Shown here: piece after piece, positions 23,489-34,376 of the stretch
Position numbering within the stretch: the stretch's first letter is position 1
Layout of the letters: each line of letters opens with the position of its first letter
Assembly: GCA_014529385.2 (NCBI GenBank)
Contig: CM043952.1
Span: 71,824,799 to 71,888,798 of the forward strand
Direction: 5' to 3'
DNA length: 64,000 nt
From: Adiantum capillus-veneris
Taxonomy: Eukaryota; Streptophyta; Polypodiopsida; Polypodiales; Pteridaceae
The notes under the pieces: generated by a model
What the model saw: the letters and a program-made list of their open reading frames with translations, nothing else
Database searches by the model: none
What the model was told of the DNA's origin: nothing
Program-made: the position numbers and the translations under genes

Positions 23489-24412
23489 TGTTGGAGCCCC
23501 ATAATTGGTCCAACTGTTGTAATGAGCCCATTTGTAAAGCATATCAAATTCCATTTTTTATGTCAAAGACGTCTTATCAGTTTGATCCATTCGTCTGGAT
23601 TATGTAAATATTAGTCAGTTAGTCAGGACTCAGATTTATTCCCACTTTTGTAATCATGAGCAAGAGAACCCCATGTACATTTTTTGAGCTAAGGTGACTA
23701 AAGTATAAAAGTCACCTTAGAACCATTTTTTGAATAACATTTGAATTAATCCTGTGTCGTACGAGTCTGAGAGAGAGAGAGAGAGAGAGAGAGTCTTATC
23801 CTCTTCGCTACGCACTGCTCCCTCACTGGATTCACGACGCGACCACACCACCGCGATAGTCTCTCCGAGAGCTACGCGCCCACGCCAGGCATTCGCCGTT
23901 TTGAGTTGATCGCGATCGATTCTTCCTCGAGCTTGTTTTGCTTGTAAGTAGCACAAACGGTGTCTGTTTTCAATAATCAAGTGCTTCATGGAATGAGAAA
24001 GAGATTACCTAAACATAGATACTGATAAAATTAAGTTTCGCCCACTTTTGGATTATGACTTGTTGGTCTATCGTGACAGCATTCGAGATAGCTAGGGTTC
24101 AAATCTGGTGAGATTCCACTTATAGGTAAGTATGTCCTAGTGAGAGGATGGTGCCTAGTAAGTTTGATGCGATTCTGAGTTCATTGGACGTGTAAACTGT
24201 GTTGTGAGAGTTAAGGGATAGGGTAGGTTGCATTCTACCAGGGTTAGTGATTGATGCATCATAAAAGTGTGTATGTGTAGATTGGTCTCAGCCTGACAAG
24301 CTAACGAGATTTCCTACGTGCACCTACGGGTTAGTCGTGTCATCGAATGATAAGTATGTTGTCTGTGTCGTGCTCGTGAGTATGAACAGGGGAGTAGTTA
24401 AGCCCTAAAACA
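23489..24412 (+). repeat. E2 5' LTR (924 bp)
   Basis: Runs TGTTGGAGCCCC to GCCCTAAAACA and matches 44577-45503 and 61523-62491. Contains a TATA box inside an inverted repeat, a (GA)n run at 23770-23792, and a GATCGCGATC palindrome at 23908-23917. Confidence 0.93.
23689..23720 (+). promoter_or_regulatory. E2 LTR TATA box within an 11-bp inverted repeat
   Basis: CTAAGGTGACT (23689-23699) and AGTCACCTTAG (23710-23720) are exact reverse complements. The 10-nt loop holds TATAAA (23704-23709). The same arrangement is intact at 44774-44805 and 61720-61751. A start of transcription 25-30 bp downstream would fall near 23735. Confidence 0.75.
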
Positions 24413-24432
24413 ATGTCGCCGCTGCCGGGGAC
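24413..24432 (+). promoter_or_regulatory. E2 primer binding site (tRNA-Asp type)
   Basis: TGTCGCCGCTGCCGGGGA begins two bases after the LTR. It differs at two positions from the TGGCGCCGTTGCCGGGGA site known from Athila/Tat-type Ty3 elements, which pairs with tRNA-Asp. Confidence 0.75.
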
Positions 24433-26089
24433 AGAAGACCTTAAGTAGGGAGATCTACGTCACTCGTGTGATGGTTAGCTTACTTTAGTTTTGACTAGAG
24501 AGAGCTTAAACTTTTAGAACAAGATCCAGGATAGAGTATCCTAAGGTCTAGTGGATAGCCAGGAAGCCTGTGTCTTGCCGAGGGTCTGCGACTAGTTAGA
24601 TTTAGTTAAATAGGATAATGAGGAGTTATGGTTTTTGGTTTTGAGTGCTTGTTATACTTGTGAAGAAATAGAGTAGAAAAACGTTGTAAAACCGCAAAAA
24701 ACAAACAAAAAGAAGAAACAATAAGGCTGTTTGCGTGCCTTGAAAGCAAAACCCACCTCATATACGCTTGAAAGGGGTGAAAAGAGTCGACATTGAAAGT
24801 TATGATTCAACACTCAAGAAAACATAAAAACTGTGACCAAAACCAACAAAAGAAAAAAAAAAAAAAAAGGAAACATGTGATTGTCATAAGGAAACACTAA
24901 GTGAACCTAAAAGAGGCCAAGATGAGATATAACCATTAGCCAAGGGTAAACTGACTGTGTCATGAGGTATGACTGATGTGCACAAGTTTAAGATGCAGTG
25001 TCATCAAATTTGCATCACTTCAAGTGCAATGGAGTTGTGAATTGTCAGAGAAAAGTGAAATTTTTGAAGTTCTTGAGTTTGAGGTCAAAATAAGTCCAAA
25101 CTTCACAAAACTTGGGGGATAGACTTGTATGGGCACAGGGAATAAGACTATGCAAAAACAGACAAAAAATTGAGTCCTTATTGCTCACTGCCTGGTCTAT
25201 CGCGATAGACTGGTGAAGGTGGTGTTTGTCTAGCAACAAGCAAAAAACCCTTACACCACAAGCTTAACACATCAATACAAGGGTACTCACAAAAATTGAG
25301 TGAATTTGAACACCAATTTTGACCCCAAAACTTCAAAACTGGTGTTTGGAGTCTGGATTCAGAGACAAGGGCAAGAAGTCTTTGACCAGATGTCCAAACA
25401 GTGCCAAAATTGGTCAATGTACTACACAAGGGGAGACTAAACTAACTGTGGGGAAAACTTTGGAAAAAAAGCTGAAAATGAAGAAAGAGCTCAGTCTATC
25501 GCGATAGACCAAGGAACTTTCTGCTGGGGAACTTTTCTTTCAAATTTTTCCTAGGGAGAGCTTTATCAGGGCCTAAATAGCAGACACACCAAAATTCAAG
25601 GCATTTAGATCACTAAAGGTCAATCTGAGGGTCAGATAGAGAATCAAGCTCTGACTGAAATACTAAAAGGGGACCAAAACCCAACCCAAGTGTCCAAACT
25701 TCACAAAACTTGAGGGATAGGATATAGAGGGTAACTGGAACCCAAGGGTAAAGTCACAATTTTGAACTGACTTGTGCTGAGCAAACTGTCAGTCTATCGC
25801 GATAGACTAAGGAAGTAGTGAGTCAGACATTTTTTGCATTTTGTGACTATACTGCTAGAACATACTCTCTATATAGATCCCAGCCATCATTTCATCATTG
25901 AAATTGGACCACCAGAAGACTGACTAAGTGGTTGTTGTATATACTTGAAAGATTTTTTGGTAATTCAGGGAAAACACTTGTGAATAGACTAACCATCCTT
26001 GTGTAGATCACAGAAGGAGGTCGTCACAAATCTATACAGGAAGAAGGAGTCTAGGTAAGCTTTAAGTTTGCAACAAAACTTTCATTCTT
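24433..26089 (+). other. E2 5' leader with palindrome array
   Basis: A non-coding 1.66-kb leader between PBS and gag. The perfect 16-bp palindrome GTCTATCGCGATAGAC occurs at 25195-25210, 25494-25509 and 25792-25807, spaced 299 and 298 bp. Each is preceded by about 105 bp containing a TGTCCAAAC-like block, so the leader is an old tandem repeat of about 298 bp whose bodies have diverged while the palindrome has not. A poly(A) run is at 24850-24868. Confidence 0.85.
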
Positions 26090-28484
26090 ATGTATTTGAG
26101 GTCAGGAGCCTTTGTTAAGTCGGGAGCTAAAAGTGTCAAAAGTCAAGTTAGCACCACGTCCACAGAAGAGAGTGTAACTCAGAGGAGACTAGACCCATTG
26201 GCACCAATCATTGAAGAGGGAAGTGATACTGACACTTCGTCAGAAAAGTCCTTCTTCATGATGGGGAGTCAACAACCAGTAGGTTTCAACGGTGAAGGAC
26301 CAATGCCAGGGGGGAGCACCTCCCTACATCCTTTAAATGAAACCAAGTTCACTATAATCTTCTTGAAGGGAACTAACTCGAGGGAAGCCCTAGTCTATTC
26401 TGACTATCAGGGACGCAATTGTATCTGTATTGAAGAAAGACCGGCTCAGAGACTAGAGATAATTCGAGTCTATGATGATGGAGACAGATTCAGAGACGAA
26501 AAGGGAAACCACTATCTGATAGTAAGTAACCCTAAGGATTACAACAGATATGGGGATAACGTGGCCAAAGGGAAAATGGTTTCAGAAACCCAAGAACCGC
26601 CTCCTAACATTGATCGACCTGGAGCGCCTTTTATGTATGATAAGAAAACAACCAGAGTCCCAACCTATAATGAGAATGTAGGGATTTACAAGCATGAAAG
26701 CGAAGGAATAGTCTCTTACTTTTAATGCAAGGAACCCTACCCGAATGAATTAAGCAAAGACAAGGTTCTTTACTTATTTTCTTATGAAACTGCTATGGGG
26801 AAGGATATTGTTTTTGTTGACAGATATAGGCGAGAATACAAACGTATTCTCCCAGAAGAGGTTGAAAAGGCTACAGTTCCGGGAGCATCTACCTATGGCC
26901 CCGATGAGGTACCAAGAGCCACCTACTCCCCTAGCAAGTCGACTAATCCCTTTTCAGAAGAGTATGATGCTACCTCACATTCTACCCGACCACCGACGAC
27001 CAACTACCAGGACCAACTAGCTACTCAACCATCACTGCAGGCATGTATTCGGCAGAGTGCTACATTAGAACAAGACCAAACCCGAGAGGGTTATCAAACC
27101 ACACGAGGGTTAAGGGATTTACAAGAACCACCACTCTATGCACAGTATCAAGGAGAGAGTAAGCCCAAGACTCAGGGGTCAACTAAGCTTGGAAGAACAC
27201 CCCGAGAACGAGTTCGGAGAGATAAACCATCTCTCTAGAGAGCTGTTAGAAATTATGGATTAGGAGCACCATTGGGAGAAGAACCTGGCCACTACAGAAG
27301 ACCAGAGGAGGTATATCGACTAGGATGGGGAGATCCCATGATGAGATTTGGAGACCATCGTAAAATTAGACGTTCTCAAGTGCAAAAATGGGTAAACAAG
27401 AAATATACGGGAAGCAAGGATCCAAGAGATCATGTAGCAGCCTTTGTGCGTGTAATTAGAGCTGAAGAGGTGCTAGACTTTCCTACCCAATTTGCAGGAT
27501 TCGGTTTAACCTTAGAGGATGATGCGGCTACATGGTTTGACTCGGTGGAGAGAAGAGACTTTGAGTCTATCGAGGAATTTTCACAAAGGGGGATAGCTCA
27601 TAATACCGTCTCGCAAATCCATAAATTCAAATAGAAAGATGGAGAGTCCGCACAAAAGGCCGCCCTCCGATTAAAAAGTTATGTTAAGTTCTGTCCTGTG
27701 GAAGAACTACCAACTCAGTCCAGACTTATGCTTATATTTATACAAGGACTATGTGGAACAACTGCCAACTCAGTCCAGACTTATGCTTATATTTATACAA
27801 GGACTAAGGAATGCAGATCTTCAAAAGGACTTACATATGAAAAGGAGCACTACGTTGAATGATTTGACCAAGGAAGCGCTATACCATGTGGACAATTGTG
27901 CGGTCGACAAAGAGGGTGAGTTCAAGGATCTTGACGATGATTCTTCCTCACAACAAAGCGGGAGCAAGTCTGCTAAGACAACACTCAAGGGGGAAGTAGC
28001 GGTAAGCCAAGAGCAGCTTGTAGAGGAAGTGCTTAAAAAGATTAACTTGTATTCCAAACCACAAGCTAAACAACCAAAATGGTGTGCGATTGAACAAAAA
28101 TGGACAAACCATGGAATAGAGGAGTGTTATTATAACAAGGGATATGTGAGAGAACGACCATATGCTCCACAAGCTCAGGCGACATCTCCTCAAGTCCAAC
28201 CGATGCCTAGATATCAGACTGGAAACCTACCAGGACCTGTAGGTGCAGCAAGACCACAACCAGTGTTGGGACAACAACCACCCCTACCAGGATTACGACC
28301 AGTCGGCATAAGATACACACCCACAGTAACTGAGTTGGACGAGAAGGCTTTGGTACCTATGCATGCATACTACGACGATCCCAATGGATATGTGGCAAAA
28401 TCTGTCTATTATCCACAGGACGAACCCTCTACAGCAAAACCATGGAGCATGATAGGAAATACAGGACCACCAAGTGCTGCATAG
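26090..28484 (+). CDS. gag: E2 Gag N-terminal and capsid region, with in-frame stops
   Basis: Begins with ATG (MYLRSGAFVKSG). One frame continues through TAA at 26723, TAG at 27236 and TAG at 27632, then shifts by one at a 55-bp tandem duplication (27702-27756 repeated at 27757-27811). The capsid-like domain is around 27400-27900 (KYTGSKDPRDHVAAFVR, ATWFDSVERRDFESIEEF, FIQGLRNADLQK), which matches the general plant Ty3 Gag pattern. A proline- and glutamine-rich tail ends at a TAG at 28482. The protein text between stops is well preserved, so damage is recent. Confidence 0.75.
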
Positions 28485-29594
28485 GCAGCGGGAGAAGGAC
28501 GATATAGCCTGGATGAAAGAACACTGTTGTTCATAGCCAACGGAGGCATGAGCGGGCAAAGAATTGCGCACCAACAAAGAGGAGTTCCAGGAGCACCTCA
28601 ACAACCTAAAGGACCATGCTACAAGTGTGGAGGAGACCATTGGCTAAGGGATTGCCCTCATGACGAAATCATTAGGGTCAACGCATATTGCACGGAGTGT
28701 GGAATTACTGACTTGATCCATGATTGCCCTAAAAACCCGAGCAAAGGAGCAAAAACTACCTTGAATATGCTGGGAGCACTACCGTCCAGAGGAGGGTCAG
28801 AAAACGAAACTCCGATTCCTGTTAAGGTCTTGACGAGAGCTCAAGCAAAGAAAAATGACAATCAGCCAAAGAGTAATGATGAAAATCAAGAAGAAATCAA
28901 GACTGACAAGTCTAGTGTCAGTCGTGATAATCCTTGGAAAGAACGAAGAGCGAAAATGAAAGCTAGACGTGAGCGAAAACAAAAAGATGTACAAGCTGAG
29001 CTAACGATAGCTCGAGAACAACTTAAACAGCAAAGAGAGTCCGACTCTCTAAAATCAACGGAAGGACCAAAGAGTGCAAGCTCAGGAGGGTCGGTATTGG
29101 TAGATAAGATCAATGAACCCTTAGATGCAATCTTGGAAGCATATGAAGCAAGATTTAAGAACAGACAGACCCTAGAGCAAAGGTGGATGACATATCCATA
29201 TCCAGAGATAGAAAAACAGAGACTAGAGATGTGCAAACAGCTGATTGAAACTGCACAAGCTTTACTGGAGCCTCCACCTATGGAAGTGGGAGATAGAGTA
29301 ATCAAACCACCAAACCATGAAACACCTCACAAAACCAAACAAAGGATACCCGACAAGATAGAAAACATTAAATCCTTGCCGGATATAGAGGATGCAAAAG
29401 ACGTACCTAATAGCACTGATGAATCACTGAAAGATTTTCCACCATATTCGCCTATTGTGAAAGAAAATTGGCATGAAGAGCTATGGGAAATGGTGCGAAA
29501 AGCTCAAGAAAAATATGAGACAAAAACAGTCGAGTCAGTGCCTTTCTCGGAGCTGAACTTGAATAAGACTCCATGGGATTTGGACGTTAAATAA
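28485..29594 (+). CDS. gag: E2 Gag nucleocapsid region, two zinc knuckles
   Basis: In frame with the preceding segment across the TAG at 28482. Two CCHC-type knuckles follow each other: CYKCGGDHWLRDC (about 28617) and CTECGITDLIHDC (about 28692). A lysine/glutamate-rich helical stretch follows (WKERRAKMKARRERKQKDV), then an acidic linker. It ends at an in-frame TAA at 29592, after which the same frame enters protease. Confidence 0.8.
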   Translation, partial: AAGEGRYSLDERTLLFIANGGMSGQRIAHQQRGVPGAPQQPKGPCYKCGGDHWLRDCPHDEIIRVNAYCTECGITDLIHDCPKNPSKGAKTTLNMLGALPSRGGSENETPIPVKVLTRAQAKKNDNQPKSNDENQEEIKTDKSSVSRDNPWKERRAKMKARRERKQKDVQAELTIAREQLKQQRESDSLKSTEGPKSASSGGSVLVDKINEPLDAILEAYEARFKNRQTLEQRWMTYPYPEIEKQRLEMCKQLIETAQALLEPPPMEVGDRVIKPPNHETPHKTKQRIPDKIENIKSLPDIEDAKDVPNSTDESLKDFPPYSPIVKENWHEELWEMVRKAQEKYETKTVESVPFSELNLNKTPWDLDVK

Positions 29595-29654
29595 TTTCAA
29601 GGGGATAATGGTTCAGTTGCATCCGAAGATAGCAGACCACAATCTCTCAGAACT

Positions 29655-30974
29655 TTGCCATCATATATGGGGGACTATGAGGCAAGATCAAAAATTCGAA
29701 GAGTACCTTCTCAGAGAATAGGCGGTTCAAATCAATTGGACACTAAAATCCTGACAGACTTGTTGACCACTCCGGTCAACTGTACAATCACATTGGCAGA
29801 ATTGTTGAAAATTAGGCCAAGCATGTGGATGGAAGTGGGCAAATGTCTTGAAAAATTTGGCATAAGGACGCCTCTTAAGTTCTTCGAAACCGAGCTTAAT
29901 GACACAGAACCGAAGAAATTCAACACTAGACCAATGCCACTCAACAAGGTAGGAGAGTATTGTGAGGGTGAAGACGGCAACACGACCCTACCAGTTGAGT
30001 ATAATGGCATAGAAACTAAGGCAATACTTGATAGTGGAGCTGACATTGCCATTGCGACCAAATTGCTATGGGAAAAATGGAGAAAACCAGCAATACGAAC
30101 AACCAGAATGAAATTGCAACTGGCGGATGGGCACATAGAAAGGCCTATAGGATTGCTTGAGGCAATCATGGTATCTTCCTGTGGCATAGAGTACGAACAT
30201 ACCTTTGCCATAGTAGATTTCGGAAAGAAGAACAACTATGAAATTATCCTTGGTAGGCCGTTCATGAGGCAACTCAAAATGGTGCAGGACTGGGGGTATG
30301 ATTATTTGTATCTAAGACATGTTGAAACTACTACACGCGTAAACATGAAAAATCATAGCTACCATAATGTCACGAGAACCCCTGTGGAAGAATTTGACTC
30401 AACCACCATTAGTGGATCAGAAGTCCGAGCGTGGCTTTGTAAGAAAAAAGAGATATGGATGTGTGGGGCATCTCAATGTAGTGAATTTGACCATGATGAA
30501 AGGACACTAGAGAGGGTCTTGGAAGACGATGCCTATATATGAGAACCTTTTCCTGAAGAGAAGCTCGAACCCCTAGAATGCTCTCAAATTTTAGCTACAT
30601 TGGATGTATGCGTCAATGAAGTCACTCCCACCAAATTTTGGGATGAGAATGGCTACGATATCATACCATACTACATGTTGAGAAAAATTGTGGAGGAGGA
30701 CAAGGACGAGGTAGATACTGAGAATACGAGGATCCATAAAACAGAAACGAAACTTGAGATTAAGATAGTGGGCTATGTAGATATCCCCACTAAAGAAATC
30801 AAGCAAGAAGGAGAAGAATTTTATGATTCTTCTGATCAAAGTGAAAACAAGGATAACGCTGATGATGAGAAGTCTAAAAATACAGAGGGAGACAACAATC
30901 AAGATCAAGACAATGACGTCTTCTACAATTTCCCAAACCAAAATGAGAGACGTCAAAAAAGATACAAGAGTTAA
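29655..30974 (+). CDS. E2 protease and acidic linker
   Basis: A retropepsin with the active-site segment AILDSGADIAIA (codons near 30023-30055), a central hydrophobic block and the LGRPFMRQL C-terminal signature (near 30250). One in-frame TGA at 30540 separates it from an acidic linker (30600-30974) in the same frame. It would mature the Gag-Pol precursor. A second retropepsin-like domain is encoded downstream at 37127-38311. Confidence 0.8.
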
Positions 30975-31001
30975 TGACACCACATCAGTACACCAACCAG
31001 G

Positions 31002-32328
31002 TTGAGACCCATGCCGGAGTTTGAGGGTAAGACACATTTCCTTATGAACACTCATGCTGTTGATTGTGCTAAGGATAAAATGTCTGGAAGATTTCTTAAG
31101 GTTGCTAAAGACTCAGGATTTAAGTCCAGACTGTTGAAACCTAAGAAAACCAGCAAACCAAAAAAAAGAGTTCCAACAGAAAAAATGAATGTCTATGGTA
31201 GTCCAATTATGACGAAAATTGAACGGAAAACGAGATACAATGAGTGGAAACAAAAAATTAAAAATGTATGGACAATTGAAATGAAAAGTAGCGATGGAAC
31301 GAACGCTAATGATGGGAGTAAAAAGATAGATGTACCTCCTCACTATTGTAAGTACACCATTCAGGAAAGAAGATTAGTGGTTCAACAACCAATGAGGGAG
31401 CCTAAATCAAACGAGTCCTACGACATGCTAGAGAGCGCCAAGAAAATAGACTTAGCAGAGCCAGGAGAAAATCCGCGACCTGCTTACATTGCCACAGATC
31501 TAGGTCGAGAAGAGGAGGACTTACTGATCAAAACACTTAAAGGAATTTCGAGATGTATTTGCCTGGTCGTACAGAGATTTGAAGGGAGTGGATCCTAACA
31601 TTTGTGAACATTCAATCCCTCTGAAGTTTGATGCAAAGCCAAGCAAACAACATCCATACACGTACAATGAGACATTCGTCAAAAGGATAAAAGAGGAGAT
31701 AGACAAACTAATGGAGACTGAATTTATTTATGAGATAGAACACACGGACTGGGTGTCCCCGATAGTGGTGGTACCTAAGAAAAACGGGAAATTACGAGTG
31801 TGTGTAAATCTCAAGAAGGTAAACGCAGCAACTATAAGAGACAACTACCCTCTACCTATCACTGAACACGTCCTGGAACGAGTGGCTGGCAAGCAAGCCT
31901 ATAGCTTTATGGACGGATTCTCTGGTTATAACCAATTGGAAGTCAAACTAGAAGATCAATACAAAACAGCATTTGCAACAGAATGGGGCATATATGCATT
32001 TAGGGTAATGCCATTTGGCTTGACCAATGCTCCAGCCACATTTCAAAGTTTAATGACACACGCTTTTAAAGAATACTTGCAAAAATTCTTGGATATTTAC
32101 ATGGACAACTTGTGTGTCTATTCTCTATTGAGAGAAGACCATATAGATCATCTGAGAAAGGTATTCGAAAAATGCAGAACGTATAGGATTTTCCTCAACC
32201 CAAAAAAATGCGTATTCATGGTACGACAAGGTAAAATATTAGGCCACATAGTGTCGGCTAATGGAATTACCACTGATGAAGACAAGGTGAAGGTGATCAT
32301 AGAATTTCCAAGACCAAACACTGTATGA
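31002..32328 (+). CDS. E2 reverse transcriptase, catalytic YMDN
   Basis: A linker frame (31002-31598) shifts by one near 31540 into RT (31579-32328). RT blocks: WVSPIVVVPKKNGKLRVCV, FMDGFSGYNQ (D112 from 31579), AFRVMPFGLTNAPATFQ and, at residues 174-177, YMDN. The usual motif is Y/F-x-D-D, so the second catalytic Asp is Asn. A TGA at 32326 interrupts the frame before the connection region ([15 protein letters not shown]). Confidence 0.85.
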
Positions 32329-32343
32329 GAGGTACAATCATTT

Positions 32344-33847
32344 ATGGGACATTGTGGATACTATCGACGTTTTATCTACATGTACGCTGTAATAGCAAAA
32401 CCCTTGTATAGTCTAATCACGCTCTTCATTTGGACAAATGAATGTGAGGAGTCATTCCATGAATTAAAAGATGCATTGGTATCTGCACCAATTCTAAAAG
32501 CACCACATTGGTCAAAGATCTTCCATGTACATGTAGATGCTTCAGCATTTGCAATAGGCTGTATACTAGCACAACCAGATGAGGGAAAGACGGATTTTCC
32601 AATCAGTTATGCTAGTAGACATGCAACTCAACAGTGCAGAAAAGAATTATACTACCACTGAAAGAGAAGGATTGGGTATGATATATGCCGTAAAGAAACT
32701 TCGGCATTACTTACTCACAAACAAATTCACATTCTTTGTGGATCATCAGGCACTCTTATACTTAGTAAACAAACCTTGCAACACGGGACGAATTGTAAGA
32801 TGGTTCATTGTGTTGCTGGAGTTTGATTTTACGGTAGTGGTTAAGAAAGGAAAAACTCATCAAAGAGCAGACCACCTTTCTCGATTACTACATGGTGAAA
32901 AAGCTACCGGAGTAGATGATGATCTCCTAGACGCATACCTGTTTAATATAGAGATGGTACTGAAACGGTCAGAGCAAATTATTCCGTTGCTGACATATGG
33001 AATAAATATTGACGACAAACACACGGTGGAAGACATTAGACAAGCACGAAATTACACAATCCTTGTGGGAAGAATGTACCATCATGGAAACGATGGGATT
33101 CTAAGATTGTGTATAGGCCCAGAGGAGTACGAAGCGTATCTAGAGGAGGCCCACACACAAACAGGGGGATTCCATAGAGGAAATCAAATGATGTATGCAC
33201 AATTAAGAAGACTTGGAGTGTATTGGCCAGGAATGGCAGGCGATGTAGCCAATTACATCAAGAAATGTGACTTTTGCACATCCAATAACACTGTGGATTA
33301 TGCCACATTATACCAAGTGACAGTAGCACCCTCATGGAGTCATGCTATTGTGGATTATTTGACTAATAAGGAGCTACCAGGAGATTGGTCTAAAGCCAGA
33401 CAAAAGGCTTTACAAATCGAAGCGAATAGGTATACCATCATTAGTGACCAATTGTATAAAAGAGGAACTGATGACCAGCTAAGGTTAGTTCCTCATGAAA
33501 ATGACTACTTTCCATTATTGGAACAGGCTCATGCAGGCATAGCAGATGGTCATTTTTCAGCAGAGAGAACCGTAAAAATCATTATGGTTGCAGGGATTTG
33601 GTGGCCGACCATGATTCAAGATGCAGCAGAATTCGTGACAAGGTGTGATGAATGTCAACGCACTAAGGTACCAGTTAAAAGAGACGAAATGCCTTTAAGA
33701 CCAATGATGAGTGCTCGAGCATTCGCTAAATGGGGATTGGACTTTGTTGGTCCTATCACTCCACCAACGTATCATTCACAAGCACAATATATCATAGTGG
33801 CCATGGACTACATGACCAAATGGGTGGAAGCAAAAGCCACAACGAAA
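32344..33847 (+). CDS. E2 RNase H, two integrase zinc domains, start of integrase core
   Basis: RNase H starts with [11 protein letters not shown] (32344 frame), shifts by one near 32640, and continues [19 protein letters not shown] and [10 protein letters not shown]. Counting from 32579, an H2C2 zinc domain is at H192/H199/C230/C233 and a second, related one at H318/H325/C356/C359. The integrase core begins WGLDFVGPI (D388) and stops abruptly at AKATTK, where the minus-strand insert starts. The second catalytic Asp and the Glu of the core are absent. Confidence 0.82.
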
Positions 33848-34376
33848 TTTTTTTTTTTTTGGTGAGTATAAAGCTTTATATGTACATTCCCTAAGATTGG
33901 TGATTGAGAGGTCACTGAAAAAGGTTGAGAGGGAAGCAAGTGAATAATGGATGTCCACAAATACTCCCCCCTTCCTTGGGTAGATCATACCGTTTGAAAT
34001 GAGCTTGCCACCCTTTGAAACCAATTGTTCCAGTTGGTAATAGGTGAGGATTGTTTTCTATTACCCTAGGTGCCTCGTCAAGTTGCAAGGGTGGTAAGGT
34101 ACTCTCCCAGGATCGACCTTGAAAAGGTTCATCAGGTGATTCTTGAACACTGGGAGGTGTGGATTCTTTTGTAGCTTCATGGAGGTCCACTACTATAGAT
34201 GGAGACTGTGTAGAAGCTTTTACCTCTATGGATGTATTACATGAGGAGCTCGAAGCTTCATGGGACTCCCCCCTTCCTGAGCTAGGTGGAACAAATCGTT
34301 CTTTCTTTGGTACCCAAACTAGCTCGGGAGCGGGTGTGTAGCATTCTGTGATTTTTTTCTTTCCACAATCATTGAT

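Larger units (their letters stand above)
18430..25921. repeat. large direct duplication, copy 1
   Basis: Covers the E1b PR/gag remnant, unassigned DNA, the SINE-like unit, GA tracts, the 5' LTR of E2 and its leader. The same order reappears at 46638-64000 in direct orientation with few substitutions. Sharing the E2 5' LTR with identical flank (AGTTTAGAAGTGTGCT) means the duplication post-dates E2 insertion. Confidence 0.88.

Noticed and set aside
22946-23607. Arg-Glu and Leu-Ser repeat proteins
   Set aside because: They are translations of (GA)n and (CT)n tracts.
25195-25807. CRISPR-like array (short repeats at regular spacing)
   Set aside because: The spacing is about 298 bp, the intervals are diverged copies of each other, and this is plant DNA. 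It is a leader repeat.
24413-26089. Small plus- and minus-strand ORFs of 60-90 codons in the E2 leader
   Set aside because: They are not conserved in frame between leader A and leader B, and have no protein features.
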